This document shows, piece after piece, positions 21,000 to 34,500 of a DNA stretch of 64,000 nucleotides. Positions within the stretch are counted from its first letter, which is position 1. Every line of letters starts with the position of its first letter. The stretch is from Nematostella vectensis (lineage: Eukaryota > Cnidaria > Anthozoa > Actiniaria > Edwardsiidae): assembly GCF_932526225.1 (NCBI RefSeq), contig NC_064039.1, positions 13,224,139 to 13,288,138 of the forward strand. Direction: 5' to 3'. Made by a program: the position numbers and the translations under genes. Under the pieces are notes generated by a model. It ran no database searches, was not told the DNA's origin, and saw nothing but the letters and a program-made list of their open reading frames with translations.

Positions 21000-22803
21000 A
21001 AAAAACGTGCATTTTCGCTCTAAAGTCACTAATTGACAAGCACGTCAAAGCGAAACCCAAAAAAACAAACAATTTCCTTTTTGCGTGCTACGTGGACTTT
21101 AGTAAAGCATTCGACTGCGTCCCTAGGGCGAAACTATTTGAAAAACTGAAAGCAGTAGGTGTTACTGGGCGTTTCCTCGACATAATCCAATCAATGTACT
21201 CAAATGACAAGTCTTCCGTAAAAATTGGAAGCTCCATAACTTAATCCTTTCGATGCTACGCAGGCGTGAAACAAGGCTGTATGATTTCGCCAACGTTGTT
21301 TAATTTTTACTTGAGCGACCTCCCAGAAAAACTAAATTAAAATACCGAAATGATATTGACCTAAACGGTGTGCCATTAAGTTGCATTCTCTATGCCGACG
21401 ACTTAGTTATCCTATCAAAATCAGCAAAGGGCCTGCAAGAATATCTGAACAGCCTCGAAGAATATTGCAAAGCATCCGAACTATCCATCAATCTAGATAA
21501 AACAAAAGTAATGATTTTTAATAACACCGGGAAAACTCTGAATAATTACCGAATCTTTTTCGGAACTTATAAAATAGAAAATGTCAAAAGTTATAACTAC
21601 CTTGGACTCCATTTTTGCCCTTATGGAAATTTTAATTTGGCTTAGGAGGAGCTCAAAAAAGTAGCATTAAAAGCGATGTTCAAGTTAAGAAAAGAAATGG
21701 GAGAGCACTTCAGACAAGATATCAAACTAACTCTCCGCCTTTTTGACACCTTGATACAACCAATCCTACTTTATGGAAGCGAAATATGGGGAGCGGAATA
21801 CAAGGGAACTAGTTAGAAAAAGATCCAATAGAAATGGTCTACACCAAGTTTCTAAAATGGCTTCTCGGCGTAAACCGATACTGTAGCTCGAACGCGTGTA
21901 GGGCTGAATTAGGACGATTCCCTCTCAGAACAAAAGCAAAGTGTAGAGCGATCAAACTTTGGCTTAAACTTTCAAACAACAATGGGAATAACGAAAAACT
22001 CTCCCGCAAAGCATTCGCTACCATATCTAATTATCAGATTATGAAAACAAGAACTTTTGGCATAGAAAAATTAAACAAATACTAGACCTTGCGGGTAGGA
22101 GCGATATTTGGCTGACTGACACAAACACTCCCGAAGCAACATACAGTTTTCTTCAACAAAGGCTTTATGACATTGAACAACAGACATGGCTTAGCTCTAT
22201 TCAAAATGACAACAGAAAAGACCAAGAACAAAAGAACAAATTGCGTACGCTCAGAAAGTTTAAACTGTCCCACAATTTAGAAGATTATCTAACGGACGTA
22301 AAAAATATTGACCATAGGATTGCCCTTACTAAATTCAGGCTAAGCAATCATAAGCTAGCAATTGAAACTGGAAGGTATGAAAAGCCATATAAAAAACCTA
22401 ACGAAAGAAAATGCTTAGTATGCCAGACAGGTAAAGTGAAGGATGAAGAGCATTTTTTGTGTTAGAATGTCCGGCCTATAAAGATGATCGGGATAATTTA
22501 CTGGATCTCCTTAAAACGCATGCAGGTATCAATGTTAAACACCATGCCAACAAAGAAAATAACTTCGTCAGAATTATGGGATTGAGCCGGAATGAAAACG
22601 TGAATCGGCGCTTAGCGAAACATATTTTTGAATGTATGAAGGCAAGAAATGTGAAGCTTGATGACGACGTACGGTGACGTCACCTAATCATTCGAAACAA
22701 GAAAAAAATGCAAAAGGCAAAGTAAGAAAAACATATTATTTGTGGATTTACGCCGATGTAAATGTTTTATAAGGTGCCATGAATAAAATCTATCTATCTA
22801 TCT
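21000..22803 (+). pseudogene. Dead non-LTR retrotransposon (LINE) with reverse transcriptase domain
   Basis: Truncated at the 5' end: it starts inside the RT domain. Readable motifs are YVDFSKAFDCVPR (RT motif A Asp), GVKQGCMISPTLFNFYLSDL, and ILYADDLVILSKS (motif C, YADD). A C-terminal region with CLVCQTGK and EHFLC (zinc-knuckle-like) follows. Several stops and frameshifts separate the open pieces (21370-21645, 21834-22085, 22241-22465, 22459-22677). The 3' end is AATAAAATCTATCTATCTAT, the short microsatellite tail typical of CR1/L2-like and related LINEs. Not capable of retrotransposition. Confidence 0.85.
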
Positions 22804-22845
22804 TTCGCACCCCCCCCCCTCCCCCCAGAACAGTCCTGGGCATAT

Positions 22846-23990
22846 ATGACCAAATTAAATCCTTTCCGAAACACGTTAAAATTGCCTATTTCGTTGTTTG
22901 AAGATGTTCTGATGCCGAAAATCACTTTAAAAGTTGCTGGGATAAAAATATCTTATCCCATGTTTTCCAGCCAGCATCGGTTAGGAATTATTTTCCAAGC
23001 CAGAAGTGGTGATAATTCCCACCCGTATAACCGATCGGGACGATTTTTCCCCCAAGCATCCGCTCCAGCGCCCAAAAAAATACTCCCAGCACAACTAGTT
23101 CGACTCCAAAAATTTGCCAGCAGAACCATTCGGGACGATTTTTTTCCCAGCAACCGAGGGGTATAACATCTACCCAGCCAGCAAAAAATTTGGCTGCGGA
23201 ACAGATATTTTGCGAAACTGATCCGTTTTGTTCCCTTTTTTTTAGTCCCAACGAAATATAATTTATTTGATAGTGTATCCCTTGATGATTTCGTACCCCA
23301 AATATTGAGTAGCCATCTTCTGCATTTGCTTCGTGTCAGTGATCTGTTGAATAACAGCTAAAAGTTTAGTGTGACACAGATGCCCAGGGTACCAGAGGCT
23401 TAAAGCAAAGTCACGTTGTCTTTGGACGTTGGAAATGAAGCTTGAAGCCTTTGGTACCCAGGGTAAGATTTCAGATGGGTAATTTCTCGAAAGACTAGGT
23501 TTAATTCCACCGATCGAGGCTGAAAAGAATACGAAAGTTTCCCAATATGGCCCTAAAAGATGTATCCAAAGAGAACGTCGTCCAGGTTTGTCTGCCAATT
23601 TTAGTTCTTCTTTTTCAATGAATATTATCATTGCAACCTATCAAGATACGATTGATTTTATCTGCGAATTTATTTCATTTCACCTAGCGTGTTTGGGTTC
23701 TTTTTGTTTGAGATTCGATTCTAACTGATGCATACGGCTAAATTATGACTGGGCAAAGTTGATGGAGCCATTCCGTCGATATGTGATGATGCCAAAACGT
23801 TACGGAAGCCCATGAGGGCTCGTTAACAACATCTCACCTTTCGGTCACGACTTTGAACTATTTGCGTCACGACAACTCACTTTGAGTGTCACGACAAAGC
23901 ACTATTTGATTATCGCTTAAAACATTGCAGGTTTAGTTCACCATATCGCACTTTGTGTCTCAAAACATCGCACTTTGTGTCTTAAAAAAC
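22846..23990. other. Intergenic, weak ORF at 23263-23631 (-)
   Basis: Includes GGGACGATTTTT-containing segments repeated at about 23037 and 23133. A minus-strand open frame of 122 codons (23263-23631) has mixed composition and no domain I recognise. It could be a transposon remnant or an unrecognised exon. No other gene seen. Confidence 0.3.
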
Positions 23991-24044
23991 TCATCATTTT
24001 GCCTTTGCTTAAAACATTTCAGTATATCGTTCACGACATTCAAC

Positions 24045-24410
24045 TTTGTGCTTATAACATAGCACTATTTGTCTATTGCATAAAATATTTGACTTTGTGC
24101 TTTATAACATGGGACTTTGTGTCTAAAAAATCTCGCGATTTGCCGAATGCGCAAATCATTTCAGGTTTTGTCTATTGCATAAAATATTTAACTTTGTGCT
24201 TTATAACATGGTACTTTGTGTCTTAAAAAATCTCGCGATTTACCGAATGCGCAAATCATTTCAGGTTTTGTCTATTGCATAAAATATTTAACTTTGTGCT
24301 TTATAACATGGTACTTTGTGTCTTAAAAAATATCGCGATTTGCCGAATGGCTAAATAATTTCAGTTTTTGTCTATGCATAAAATATTTAACTTTGTGCTT
24401 TAGAACTTCA
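24045..24410. repeat. 100-bp tandem repeat
   Basis: Three to four copies of a 100-bp AT-rich unit, for example TTTTGTCTATTGCATAAAAT at 24165 and 24265, with CTTTATAACATGGTACTTTG and AATCTCGCGATT following. Degraded relatives continue to about 25200 (ACTTTGTG words). Confidence 0.85.
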
Positions 24411-25586
24411 TTTCACAAATTTGAATTTTCAAATAACTGGATTCTATACGAATGACCTGTGAGCTCCCTACAAGGACTAAAAACTAAACAGAACTTCAGG
24501 ATAGGCCGAAGAAAAGAAGCCTTAGCGATACGGGATCAAAGGCTGAACTGGTTGAGAGCTCGCTCGAGCTTAATTCAGTGTTCTTCAGATGCAGGTACCT
24601 CTAGCTCGCCTTCGGGACTAAGGCCTCAATGATAACTCTACATCGGAAGCCTCTCCTCCAAACGATAAATCACGGCATTTGACTTTGTTTATAACTTAGG
24701 CGGCTCATCGCAATAATACTAATAATATCTAACTTTTTTGACAATCATTTACAGCATTCCATAATATCTTAGGCAACGACTCACAATAGGTCGCAATGCT
24801 GAACTTTTTACTTTGTCTTATCAACAATGCTTTTTATTTCACTGAGCTTTATGGCTTATAATCTTGGTTTAATATTGACATTTACATATATATCTCAATT
24901 TAAGCTCAGGATTCCGCAATTACGTTTCTAGTCTTCGCAAAGCATGCTGGTCTATGTAGAAAAAAACTCACTTTTTGCAAACGCACTTTGTGCTTCACGA
25001 GATTGCACTTTTTGCGTTACGACATTTGACTTTTAGCACAACGACATGTGACTATTTGTCACACACGATTGGATGTTTAGGCTTGCGTCATGGCACATTA
25101 TGCAAATCGCCAACAATATCTGACTCTTGGCGTCACGACATGAGACAATTTGCTTTAAAACATTTCAGTTTTTGTCTATTGCATAAAATATTCAACTTTG
25201 TGTCAATCGGGAGCGCTTAACCTGAAGGTTTGGTTATTTGGGATCAATAATTTAGAATTTTAAAAATAATTTACAGAAATGCAAAAATTATGTCAGAAAC
25301 ATAAAAAAATAAAAATAATTATTACGAAAATGATTTCAGAAATTTTGCACAAAATGAGAAGTACAAAAATACATTCTGAATGGCCGAAGATACACAAATT
25401 CAATCTCGCCCGAGTTTTGGGTCATCTCGTTTCTCTGGGGATCCCAGTAATCGGTTGTTTTAACAACAGATAGTTCTCAAATATGTTTTTATTGTTTTGA
25501 TGAAAATTGTGAATATAATAACAATATATAGTAATAGATATATGCAAATTACAAATATTTTTCACCGAAAATATCATTTATTATAG

Positions 25587-28500
25587 ATGATTATGATATG
25601 TCCCATTTTGTTCTCGTTAATATTCTTTGACATTCTTGTTCGTTTTCAAAAGAAGACGTGGATTATGATGTTGTATTGGTATTTTTTCTGCATGTTTCTG
25701 ATGGCTTTAACGCCTGTAATCGCCGCTGAAAAACCAAAAGGCATTATCAGAGACAAAGATGATTTCTCTCTCGCCAACTTTGTCAAGCATGAACTTTCAC
25801 GTCTTAACGTCAATGTTCTAGAGCGCAGTATGGTAGAGCATCCCATGGAATGCTGGTTCAAGTGTATGGATCTTCTCTCTTGCTTCTCTATCAACACTGC
25901 CTCCAGCCCAGACTCGAGCTCCAGGTACTGGTGTGAGTTGCTGGCCACCGATAAGTACAACGCCTCGGATAAGTTTGACGACAACGACACCCTATCACAT
26001 CACTTCAGCATCGCGGTACGAGTTTCATCTTTTTTTGTTATTGTAAACCACATCAGAAAACAAAACCTTGAATCTACTTATGTGAACCTAAACGCACCTA
26101 ATTTTCGCATTCCTAAACTTACATTTATGGCACCTTGAAAGCTTAGTAAATTTTTAAAACATATAATTTTTCATATTGCTAGCTAGATCAGAAAGCAACA
26201 CCTTAAATCTCATTGTTTGCACTTCAACGCTTTTTTTTAAATTTTAGTATTACTAAAATTTCATAAATTCACACCTTGAAGTCTTAGTGGATTTGGAACT
26301 TTATTTTTTCAACGTTTTTTTTCTTGATTGTACTCTTACTGTACTGTAACGTCTCAGTATATTAAGTATATTCGATACAGTTTCCCGAATTCCCAACCAT
26401 CCTGTCAATTACTTCTGCTAAGGGATCGGATCATCAAACTATTTGGCCATGGCATGCAGCTAAGGATGAACTTTACAAAAATGTAACATGTATTTACATT
26501 GCTGTTTTTATGGCAACGGAACGGTGAAACCGTTAAATTCACTACCTTTTGCTTTTCATTACCGGGAAATACGCAGTCATTTTAGCCAAAATTACAAACA
26601 TTTACGCCGATGTACTGTTATTAAGCGAAATTAAAATCATTTGAACTAAAAGGAAATACATTAACGAACTTTACATAATTGAGTGCACACAATTGCATTT
26701 TCTTAACATTCATTTACACTATTCGACAACCAGGAATGAAAAATCTATTTTCATTTGCGCGTTGATACATAACAATAGCACAAACAGATTATCAATAATA
26801 CGAGAACTCGCAATCAATACATTGAACAAAATATTCATTTACATTTTTATTACAGCAAGTGCAAACAATAGTATTTTGTGAAAATCATTTGCGTGCTTCT
26901 TACAAACATTAGCGCCTCCGTACAAACAGTAAGCCCTTTATGACAAACAATATTCTAAATTAATTATTCAATTACTTATCGTTTATTCGTGCCCTAATAC
27001 ACCTTTTGCTGTTCAAAAACGGGAAAGGGACATTCATTTTTGCCAAACGTTGTATCGTTAACGTGCACTGTACGTTCATCTACATCGCACGAAACATCCT
27101 TAGCGTGACTCGACTTTCAATAACAATGATTGAATATGCGCGAATATTCAATAGCATCAACAGACAATCAATAACGCAATTAGTAGTAAAGTAAGTCTAT
27201 CTATAGGATGGATTCCAGTCCCCCGGCCGCGCGGTCGTGGCGCGTTCTGATTGGTTGTTGGGAATGGCGTGCTGTGATTGGTTGGTTTTAATAGGGCGGA
27301 AGTGACGTCACAGGTGGACTTTGGACAAGGGCCCTTGACCTTTGGACTTTAGGGGAATGGGTGGTGATTGGTTGAAATATAAGGGGTGGAAGTGACGTAA
27401 ACAGTCCACACCATATTTAGAGTAAACTCTATTTTATTAAAGAAACAACATGGATACAAGGGTCCATAAAAAGTACGTTGTTTATCAAGTATCTTATCGC
27501 AGTGTTCTTAGCGTTCCCATAGAATGTTAGAAAAGTCAATGGCAGGTACTTCGAGTTCGCGTCTGCCTTCTACGTGGATGATTAACCTTAGGTCATTACG
27601 ACTTGGTGAAGGTGTTGGGTTACCTGTGGTATCAGACTGCTCTTAGGGTAGTGTTGGGTTACCTGTGGTGGTAGTGGTGGTAGTAGAAGCAGTAGTCTGA
27701 TTTTGGGAGGGTGGTGGTTGCGATGAGCTACTCCTGTTATTCTCGGCTTCAGCGGCTTGTACAAAAGTGTATAGTTCTTCCCTGTGCCGCAACATGTACC
27801 GGAAATAGGCAAAGGATTGTAGAGAAGCAAAGACACGTGGTGCCAGTGAGGTTGTTTGCATACCGTTTAATGGTCGTAGGTTCATTCTTTGAATGACGTT
27901 CAGGATGCGTTCGGAGATGTTGACCGAGAGGGGGTTGCTATTTACCAGTGGGAGCGCTTGTTCTAGAGCTCTTATTAGGACTCTGTAGCAATAATCGAGA
28001 GACCGTTCTAGGGGTTGAGCTGGAGGGTGGAGTTGGATGACTGGTAGAGGATGAGGAGAGGGTGGTGTGAGTGCGTCTCGATTGACCTCTTCTTCTTCAT
28101 CGCTTTCATCATCGAGGTCTGAGATCATGTTCGCATCGCTATTGTCACTCTCGTAGTCGTAGATGTTGTTGTTGATGTTTCGGCGACCAGCATGATCAAA
28201 AGGAACCCAATCATCGCTTTCGTCACTCACGTAGTCGTTGTTGTTGTTGTTGTTTCGACGACGACGAGCATGGGCAAAAGGATGCCAATCGAGATGGAAC
28301 CGTTCGTAGATAGGTCGTAGTTCGTGTCCTACGGGAGGTGGTGGTGGGGGGTGGTCGGCATCGTACTGGTTATCGCTTTCCCAGTTCCACCCTCCCCACT
28401 CGTTGTAGGTCCAGGCTATGCATGCTCGTCGATAGGCTTGGATGTAGTCTAGTGGGGTTAGAGTGCTTCGGCGAGAGACCGATTCTCGAAGATTAAGCAT

Positions 28501-31500
28501 GTACTCATCTTGCCCCAATTCGTAGACTTCTCGTTCAGCGTGACCTTCAGGGGGTGGGGGTGGAATGACGTTTTCGATTGTCCAATGGTAATCATTGTTG
28601 TTGTTGTCGACGTGTAGCCATAGCCAGAATCCATACTGGGCTATATTTTCGTTTTCTTTTGGGGTCGTCAAGACGGGGCGTTGGGGGAGTAGGAGGGGGA
28701 GTTCCATATCGTGTCTGTTCTCGCAGTTGGTTTTATGTGTAGCTTTGTGTTTGCATTGTTTGCACATCACCCCAATTGGGAAGGGATGCTTGAGGTGAGC
28801 GGGGTAAATGTTCATGAATTGTTTGTAACGGTTTATGGCTGATTGAGCCTTTCGTTTTTCTTCGAGGACAATTTGGTCAGTGGTGTGATTTTTGTTCTTG
28901 GGAGTGAAATCACTGGCTATCCAAAGGACTACTTCTTGGTTCCACGGGTGGTGCTCCTTTCGGCATTGTGGACAGGCAACCTGTGGTGTTAGGTGAGCGT
29001 GTATCCATTTCCACAAACAGATATAATGGCAGGGTTGCTTAAAGCAGGGGAGTAGTTCCATGAGTTCGTCATCTACTTCAAAGCAGACCACACAAGTCAT
29101 ATGGTCAGCCATGTTGATGTTGTTGTTCATGGTGACTTGTGAGAGTGTGTGAGCCTGCTTTCTCTATTTTATACTGTTCTAGAAGGGTGACGTCATGGTA
29201 CGGAACGCTTTCTATTGGTAAAAATTATTCCGCTGTTCTCTGATTGGTTTAAAATGTTTTCGCGCCAAGATGGTTGTCTGTGATTGGTTATTACCGAGTC
29301 TAGGTTTCTGATTGATTCCTAGCAAGGTCCGAGAGTGTATAAATAGCGAGGTTTCGCTTTTGTTTTTTCTATAGTGTTCAACCCACCGATGTGGAAGGAA
29401 GCCCTTGTTTCTTTTACTCGAGGGTGCTCGTTTGGGTTTGTTATTTTCGTGAGTGTACGTATCTCCCTTTACCTGTTATGTTGGGAAGTGTCGGAGTGGT
29501 TGAGAGAAATGACGCCGGAAAGGAAGGAAGTGGAGACTGAGTGAACCATGCTGCTGCTGCTGTTGCTGCTGCTGGTGCATCTGCTGATGGACCTACCATG
29601 GAAGGCATTCTTCACAATATCAAGTTTATTCTTGATTTTGATGGTTTTAGAGTGAATAAGGAGTTTTGGTGCAAGGAAGCAGCGTTTTGCCATCACGGTG
29701 ACGAAGTGGTGGGTAAACATTTTTCGTTCCCCATCGAATTTCGCGAACTCTCGACGAGTGACCAGAGATCTGCTCGTTACATCAGTCGTCGCATCATGAA
29801 AATGAACTTTGACCTTGCACCTAGGTCGAGCGTTCCGCATACAGATAGGATAGGTAGATAGATAGAAGGTTTTATTCAATTGCCATGGCAGTATTACAGA
29901 CTGAATTAAGGCAAAGGGCAAAGTAACAAAGTCACCAAAGCGTTTAGTTACAGAAATATGTTTGTAGGTATTTATACTGCCGGATCTTAGTGAGTATCCA
30001 TGCTCGTTATTAATTACGCCTCCAGTAATTACAGATCGAAGGGGTTCTAGCTCCTTAGCGGAGGTCATGAGACTGATACAAAGCTCGCGCCTGCGGTCAG
30101 CAAGACTTTGGAGCCCGCTGGCGTCCAAGGCCTCCTTGTATCGTAGATGGGGTAAAACGATACGGAGGGCCCTCTTTTGGATGCCCTCAACAATGTCGAC
30201 AAGGAACCCTGTTATATTAGCCCATACTGGACCTGCGTACTCCACAACAGATCTAATGAGTACACAATAGATGGCAACAAGATCCTGGACCGGTACTCCA
30301 GATTTCTTAAGGAGCCGGAGAGCGTAGAGCCTTTTGTTTGCCTTCTTAACTACATAGTCTACGTGCTTGTTCCACGATAGATCTGAGCTAATGTGGACGC
30401 CGAGGATTTTGTAGCTTTCAACCCTTTTAATCACGGAGCCCATGAGTTGCAGGGCATTAACTGGCGAGGGCTGGTACTGCAGGAAATTAATGACTAATTC
30501 CCGACACTTTTTGGGGTTGAGCCTCATCCCACGCTCCGTAGCAAAATTGCAAATATCATTAGCAATAAATGGCAGATAACTTGGCGAGCACCTGGGAATC
30601 ACTTCAAAGATGGTGGTGTCATCAACATACTTAATGCGATATGGCCAAGTGCTCGCCAGCCTGTTTACAAGTATAGCAAACAATAGTGGAGCAAGCTTAG
30701 TGCCTTGTGGTACGCCCCCATTAGGGAACACAGGCGATGAGGTGTGGCCACTGATTTTGACGCGCTGTAGTCGGGCTGTGAGAAAGGCAGCAATCCAATT
30801 TTGGAGATACTCGTTGACTCCCAGGAGGTCGAGCTCAGACATTAAGACGTTATGGTCGACTAAGTCAAAGCCCTTTGAAAAGTCGGCAAAAAATATGCGC
30901 ACATAATTTTCGCCTCTTTCAAGCGATTCAAGGATGCAATGGAGAAAATACACCAGGGCCAGCACAGTAGACTTCCCTGATACAGAGAACTGTTTAGGGT
31001 CAAGCTTATCCTTGACGCATGCGAATAGCGAATCAAGTGCAAATCCCTCCATAACTTTAGCTAACTGAGAAGTAAGGGTAATGGGTCTAAGGTCCTCACT
31101 CAGAGTCTTTGGCACTGGATGGACAATCGACTCCTTCAGTTCTTGGGGAACAAAGCCTTCCATCAATGAGGAATTGTACAGGTTGCAGACGACATCAGAC
31201 AGTTCAGGGGCAAATTCCTTCCATATGACACTAGGGACTGGGTCAGGTCCAGATGACTTCTTCACTTTGATGCGACTTAGGGCTTTAAACGCCTTTCCAG
31301 GGGTGATAAGCAGTTCAGGGGGGACTGGCCCCGAGCAGGTAACTTGCTGGCTAATGGGCGCGAAATTAGACGTAAGACCAAAGAGAAACTCATTGAATCT
31401 TTCAGCAAGAATCTGGACCGACGGGGTAGAGTCATCCATCAGCTGGTGCCACCACTCATTTGAGACAACAGAGCCACTCAGACATTTGACTTCCTGCCAC

Positions 31501-34500
31501 CAGCGGGAAATATTTGACTCTTTAAGCGCAGCAACTTTGTTGGAATAGTATCTTTCTCTGCATACTTTACACTCTCTTTGCACTTGATTCCTGAGTTCTT
31601 TGTACAGGCGAGAGTCTTTACCGAGGGTGGTAAGAGCCTTCTGTCTGCGAGCAATCAAGGAACAAAGTGACGTGCCAATCCAGGGTTTGTTTGTGGCACA
31701 GACTTGAACTCTCTGCAAGGGAAGATAAGTGTTCAAAGCGTCAGTGATGACAGTATAGAATCGCTCAAATTTCTCCCTAGCCGTCTGAAGACTCAAGATG
31801 GTATTCCAGCAAAATTGAGTGATCCAGCGGCCAAAGGCGTCCAGGTTGCTGCGCCGCAAGTTTCGTCGCCAGACAGAGCTCTTGTGGGCTTTGGGGTTGG
31901 TAACTGACAAGTTGGGCTTGATCAGGATTGGGTAGTGATCGCAACTACCCATCTTGGAGAGCTGTAAAGGTTGCTGAAAGTACTTTGGTTTGTTGGTCAG
32001 ACACCAATCGAGTATACCGGTGTCTCTGGTCAAGACATTTATTATCTGAGTCAGGCCGGTCTTGTGAGTGACATATTGAGCCTTAATTCCGGTGCTGCTT
32101 GGATTGAAATCGCCTGTGACAACTACAAGGCCATCGGGGTGCTTTGAGAGGAAAGACTCACAGTTCTTGTGGATATGGTCAACAATTTGACGATTCATCT
32201 CTCCATTGGAAGGAGGGTGGTAGATGACTCCGATAAGCAGCGTGGATACACTCCTTGGAAGCCGAAAGGGTCTAACACTAATCCATAAAGATTCAATGTA
32301 GAGGTCTTCAAATTCTGGTAACCTCCTACAAGGGTACTGAGAGTTGATATAGGTACAGACTCCACCGCCCCGACTTGTAGTCGGAACTGATCCGTGTCGT
32401 CAAGGAGTGGTATGACCTGTTTGGTCAAGGTGGGATCGTGGCGTACAAGGGAGGATCCTGTGAGCGCAAGGTGCTGCATGAGCTTGGTATTCCCCACGTT
32501 ACTCTGTAACTGTATGGCTGCCCCAAATACGAGGCATTATGGAAGCATTATGACTCTATTACACCTCATTTGAACTTTTTGTGGGACATTAATGCAGTGA
32601 ATTGTGGGTATAACTTTTACCAGCCCGAGCCCACCCCGGTGCATTACCCTAGGGCTGAAGTCTATGTGTTTGCCAAGTGGCTAAAGGAGAAACAAAGAAT
32701 GTATAGTAGACCCCCTCTCCCTCCACACCATTTTGGGACTACTGTGTAAAAAACAAGCAGTAAGTTATGGTTTTTGTACAAAAAACATTTTATTGTTATT
32801 AAAGAGAGAATGTTGCACTTAACAACGCATTGTCTTTTTTTCCTTTTTAAAAAGGGTCCTATGGGAGTAGCCTTCCTGGGTGCTGGTCGTGTGGCGGTGA
32901 GTGAATAGGTGGTAGTGTCGATCTTCTTGTGGGTGTTTGTAGTCGTCGTCGTTTAAGTCTTGGTATGCGTGATGGCCTTGGTGTGCTGGTGGGAGGTGAT
33001 GGAAGTAGAGGGGTCTTGTCTACTTTGGCTTGTGATGATGCTGAGCTTGGTGTTGCTTGGTGGTGAAGGAAGGTTAAGGGTCGGTTCCACCGAAGCTGAG
33101 GACCTTGTTCTGTGGGTTCCCCCATCGTCTTTGACTTGTTGTAACCATTTGAGGTATTGGTTTAACACCCGATTGTACTGACGTATTTTTGCGTCCAACG
33201 GTAACGAGGTGTTCTTCAAGATAGCTCGCATTTCTCCATCCAATCGTGCCATGATGCGGGATTGAGGGGCCGTGGTGACGTTTTTCTTGGTCATAATCAT
33301 GTTGATTATGTATTCTGGGATCATGGCCATGCGATGGGCTCCTCCCTTTTGTGTGGACATGGTGAATGTCTTGGGCCAACTGAGAGGGTGAACTTTTAAT
33401 TCGTCCCTATTTATAGCCTGGCTACAGTATTTGTCTGATGACTCTCTTCAACACCGCATACGGGGATGAGAAATCCACCACGTTGACTTGTGACGACACG
33501 TTTTCGGGTACTATTGGGTATTCTCTTGTTGGCCAGGGTGCGTAGCGTTGCTGGTGAGGCTTTAGCGTTTTCTTTTGAGTCTGGGAAATGGGGAGGTTAC
33601 CTTTCAATAGGTTCTTGGCAATTTCCCCCAACGTGTTTATTTGCTCCGGTGTCGCATTTGCCAGGAGACGTTGTCGCGCTTTCCCTGTGGTATGCGCGAG
33701 CACTTTAAGGAAACGCACCTTTCTTCTCAGTCGGTTCGACATGACGAAATGAGACTAGGTACGCAGAGTCTTTGTTATTTATATAGTTCACAACCATCGT
33801 GTTCTCCATGCTGGATTACTTTTGCCAACGAGGACTTTCTTCCCCGCGTTGGTTTGTTCCATGACCAGACACACGAAGGGTGGTGACGCATTTGGTCTTG
33901 GTGGTGGTGTCCCCGTTTTGGGTACGACTCTTGCGGGTTGTACACTTTTTAGTGGTTTTGGTGGTTTTGGCGCCACCTCTTGCACTACTGCGGGAAGAGG
34001 CACGACTTGAGGTGGGGTACGGGTGCGACTTCCTGCACGACTTCTGGGTGTTGACGTTCTTGAAGGAGGAGGAGTAATACTCCCCACGGATCATCTCATC
34101 CCTGGTGATGATAGTGAGCATGTGCTACTACTACTACTGCTACTTCCAGCAGGAGCACCAGCTGCAGCTCTGAAGGCCTCAAGCAAATTGGTGCGTCGTG
34201 GAGGTGTTTTCTTTTTAGTGGTGAGACGTCCCAGGGCGCTACGAGCTCGTCGCCGTGGAACCGAGATTCGTCGCCGCTTGGCGAGATCGAGGATCGTGGT
34301 GTAAAAGATGGCGGGGTACGTCGTTGTTGTCGAGGTGTACTAACAGGTGGAGTAGATGCCAGGGGAGACAGGACTGGTGATAGGGATGATGGGATCTCGA
34401 GGGGAACCCCGAATTCGTCTTGGAGAATAGTGTCGATTGCTGAAGCTACAGAGGATGAGGAGGTGGAGGAGGGTGTGGATGTGGAAAGGGGGCTAAGCCC

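Noticed and set aside
22846-23251. Open frames on both strands around a GGGACGATTTTT repeat
   Set aside because: Low complexity, no domain, overlapping in opposite strands.
29469-29846. C-terminal 125 residues of the LINE RT open frame
   Set aside because: This part is antisense of the plus-strand Polinton gene; the LINE sequence ends near 29847.
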